Made by a program: the position numbers and the translations under genes. A DNA stretch of 8,293 nt, taken from Clostridiales bacterium (GTDB taxonomy: Bacteria; Bacillota; Clostridia; Lachnospirales; Lachnospiraceae). Each line of letters opens with the position of its first letter. Within the stretch, counting starts at the first letter, position 1. The notes under the pieces were generated by a model. That model searched no databases, was not told the origin of the DNA, and saw only the letters and a list, made by a program, of their open reading frames with translations. Positions 7,521 through 8,293 of this stretch are shown here, piece after piece. The stretch covers positions 1-8,293 of the forward strand of contig JAJQBV010000088.1 of the NCBI GenBank assembly GCA_021203115.1, read 5' to 3'.

Positions 7521-8293
7521 TCATTTCGCTGCCCGCGCAGCCTTCGCTTTTTCCATCTTCTCATGGAACATCTTCTGCTCCATAAGGAGGTAAGAGTTAG
7601 AGGTATAAATCAGGAAGACCATAACGACCAGACCGTTGATCACGGTCATCATGGAGGAACTGCATCCCAGCCATGTCAGCCCCGATGTCAGAAACGCCTG
7701 AGAAACCGCTCCGATAAAGATTCCGATTGGCCTCGGACAATACTTTGCAATCGCTCCGCCGATAAACATCGGAAGGAAGGCTGTCATAAAATAGGAGGAG
7801 CTGGACAGTCCCGTCTCCGGCGACACGGTGCCGTACTTACTGATATAGACACAGGCCGCGACACCCAGAAGCGCTCCGGCGATGATATAACAAATCACCG
7901 CGTTTTTCTTCTCATTGATACCCACATCGGTGGAGATCTTCTGGCCGCTGGCCAGAGAGTTCCGGTTATAGCCGAACTTTGTGTGATCCCAGATGATTAC
8001 CATAACCACCAGAACTACAACAATCAGAATCAGCGCACCGGGCATCTTGGAGAAGACCAGCATGTTGCTCTTTCCGACTAGCTTCACGCCCTTGGCCTTG
8101 TTGTACATAAAGCCGAGTGCCTCATAGATCATGGCCAGACCGAGAGAGACAACCATCGGAGGCAGGCCGAGACTCACATATACAAGTCCGGACACCAGTC
8201 CGATGATCGCTCCGATCAGCAGTGTGATTACCGGCAGACCCATGGCGCCCATTTCATGCTCCTTGGCTATGTTGCCGCCTAGGTTTATGGAAA
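7521..8293 (-). CDS. Sugar ABC transporter permease, ribose-type (BPD_transp_2), 5' end outside window
   Basis: This is the membrane subunit of an ABC importer of the ribose/xylose/galactofuranose type (BPD_transp_2 family). It forms the path by which a sugar or short glycoside crosses the cytoplasmic membrane. 256 residues are visible and the frame stays open to the right edge, so the start and the first helices are missing. About seven hydrophobic segments can be seen: MGLPVITLLIGAIIGLVSG, a segment from MVVSLGLAMIYEAL, ALILIVVVLVVMVIIW, one from NAVICYIIAGALLG, one from SYFMTAFLPMFIGGAIA, one from PIGIFIGAVSQAFL and one from MMTVINGLVVMVFLI. The loop with ASGQKISTDVGINEKKN sits where family members carry the 'AxGxN..aA..sGI' contact loop for the ATPase subunit. 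The protein ends in a charged tail, EKMEKAKAARAAK. An ATG at 8252 is internal, because the frame continues upstream with SINLGGNIAKEHE. It is the first gene here, followed by a hairpin and the glycosidase genes. The substrate is not readable from the sequence. Confidence 0.85.
   Translation of the reverse strand, partial: SINLGGNIAKEHEMGAMGLPVITLLIGAIIGLVSGLVYVSLGLPPMVVSLGLAMIYEALGFMYNKAKGVKLVGKSNMLVFSKMPGALILIVVVLVVMVIIWDHTKFGYNRNSLASGQKISTDVGINEKKNAVICYIIAGALLGVAACVYISKYGTVSPETGLSSSSYFMTAFLPMFIGGAIAKYCPRPIGIFIGAVSQAFLTSGLTWLGCSSSMMTVINGLVVMVFLIYTSNSYLLMEQKMFHEKMEKAKAARAAK

Overview
The window is a stretch of a glycan-catabolism operon, most likely from a Gram-positive Clostridia bacterium of Lachnospiraceae type. 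This is an inference from three things: the protein style (a DUF4982-type GH2, a two-domain GH3 with a 'NLESGGNG' segment, and a ribose-type ABC permease), the strong AGGAGG-like ribosome binding sites, and the absence of signal peptides on all enzymes whose starts are visible. All genes lie on the minus strand, so transcription runs from the right edge to the left edge. No tRNA, rRNA, CRISPR array, insertion sequence or phage gene was found.

Read in the direction of transcription, the order is as follows. (1) 8293-7521 is the C-terminal part of a sugar ABC transporter permease (BPD_transp_2 family), open at the window edge. (2) 7478-7445 is a long perfect stem-loop between the permease and the enzymes, probably a terminator or attenuator. 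(3) 7404-4608 is a GH78 alpha-L-rhamnosidase whose reading frame is broken near 5531, between its catalytic acid and catalytic base. (4) 4567-3737 is a metallo-beta-lactamase-fold hydrolase with all its metal ligands. (5) 3680-1230 is a GH2 beta-galactosidase-type enzyme with DUF4982 and a C-terminal Ig-like domain. (6) 1204 to the left edge is a GH3 enzyme with the Asp-His dyad of the NagZ-type beta-N-acetylhexosaminidases, cut off early in its second domain. Gaps between the enzyme genes are 25-56 bases, and no gene-free stretch exceeds 300 bases.

The genes suggest import of an oligosaccharide or glycoside by the ABC transporter, followed by cytoplasmic trimming: rhamnose by GH78, a beta-linked hexose by GH2, and a beta-linked glucose or N-acetylglucosamine by GH3. 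The metallo-hydrolase has no obvious role in glycoside cleavage and is the least understood member. The points most worth a second look are the GH78 frameshift, the intercistronic hairpin, the conserved-looking MBL gene, and the combination of rhamnosidase with a NagZ-like GH3. I see no clearly new biological system; this is a recognisable polysaccharide or glycoside utilisation locus with some unresolved parts.
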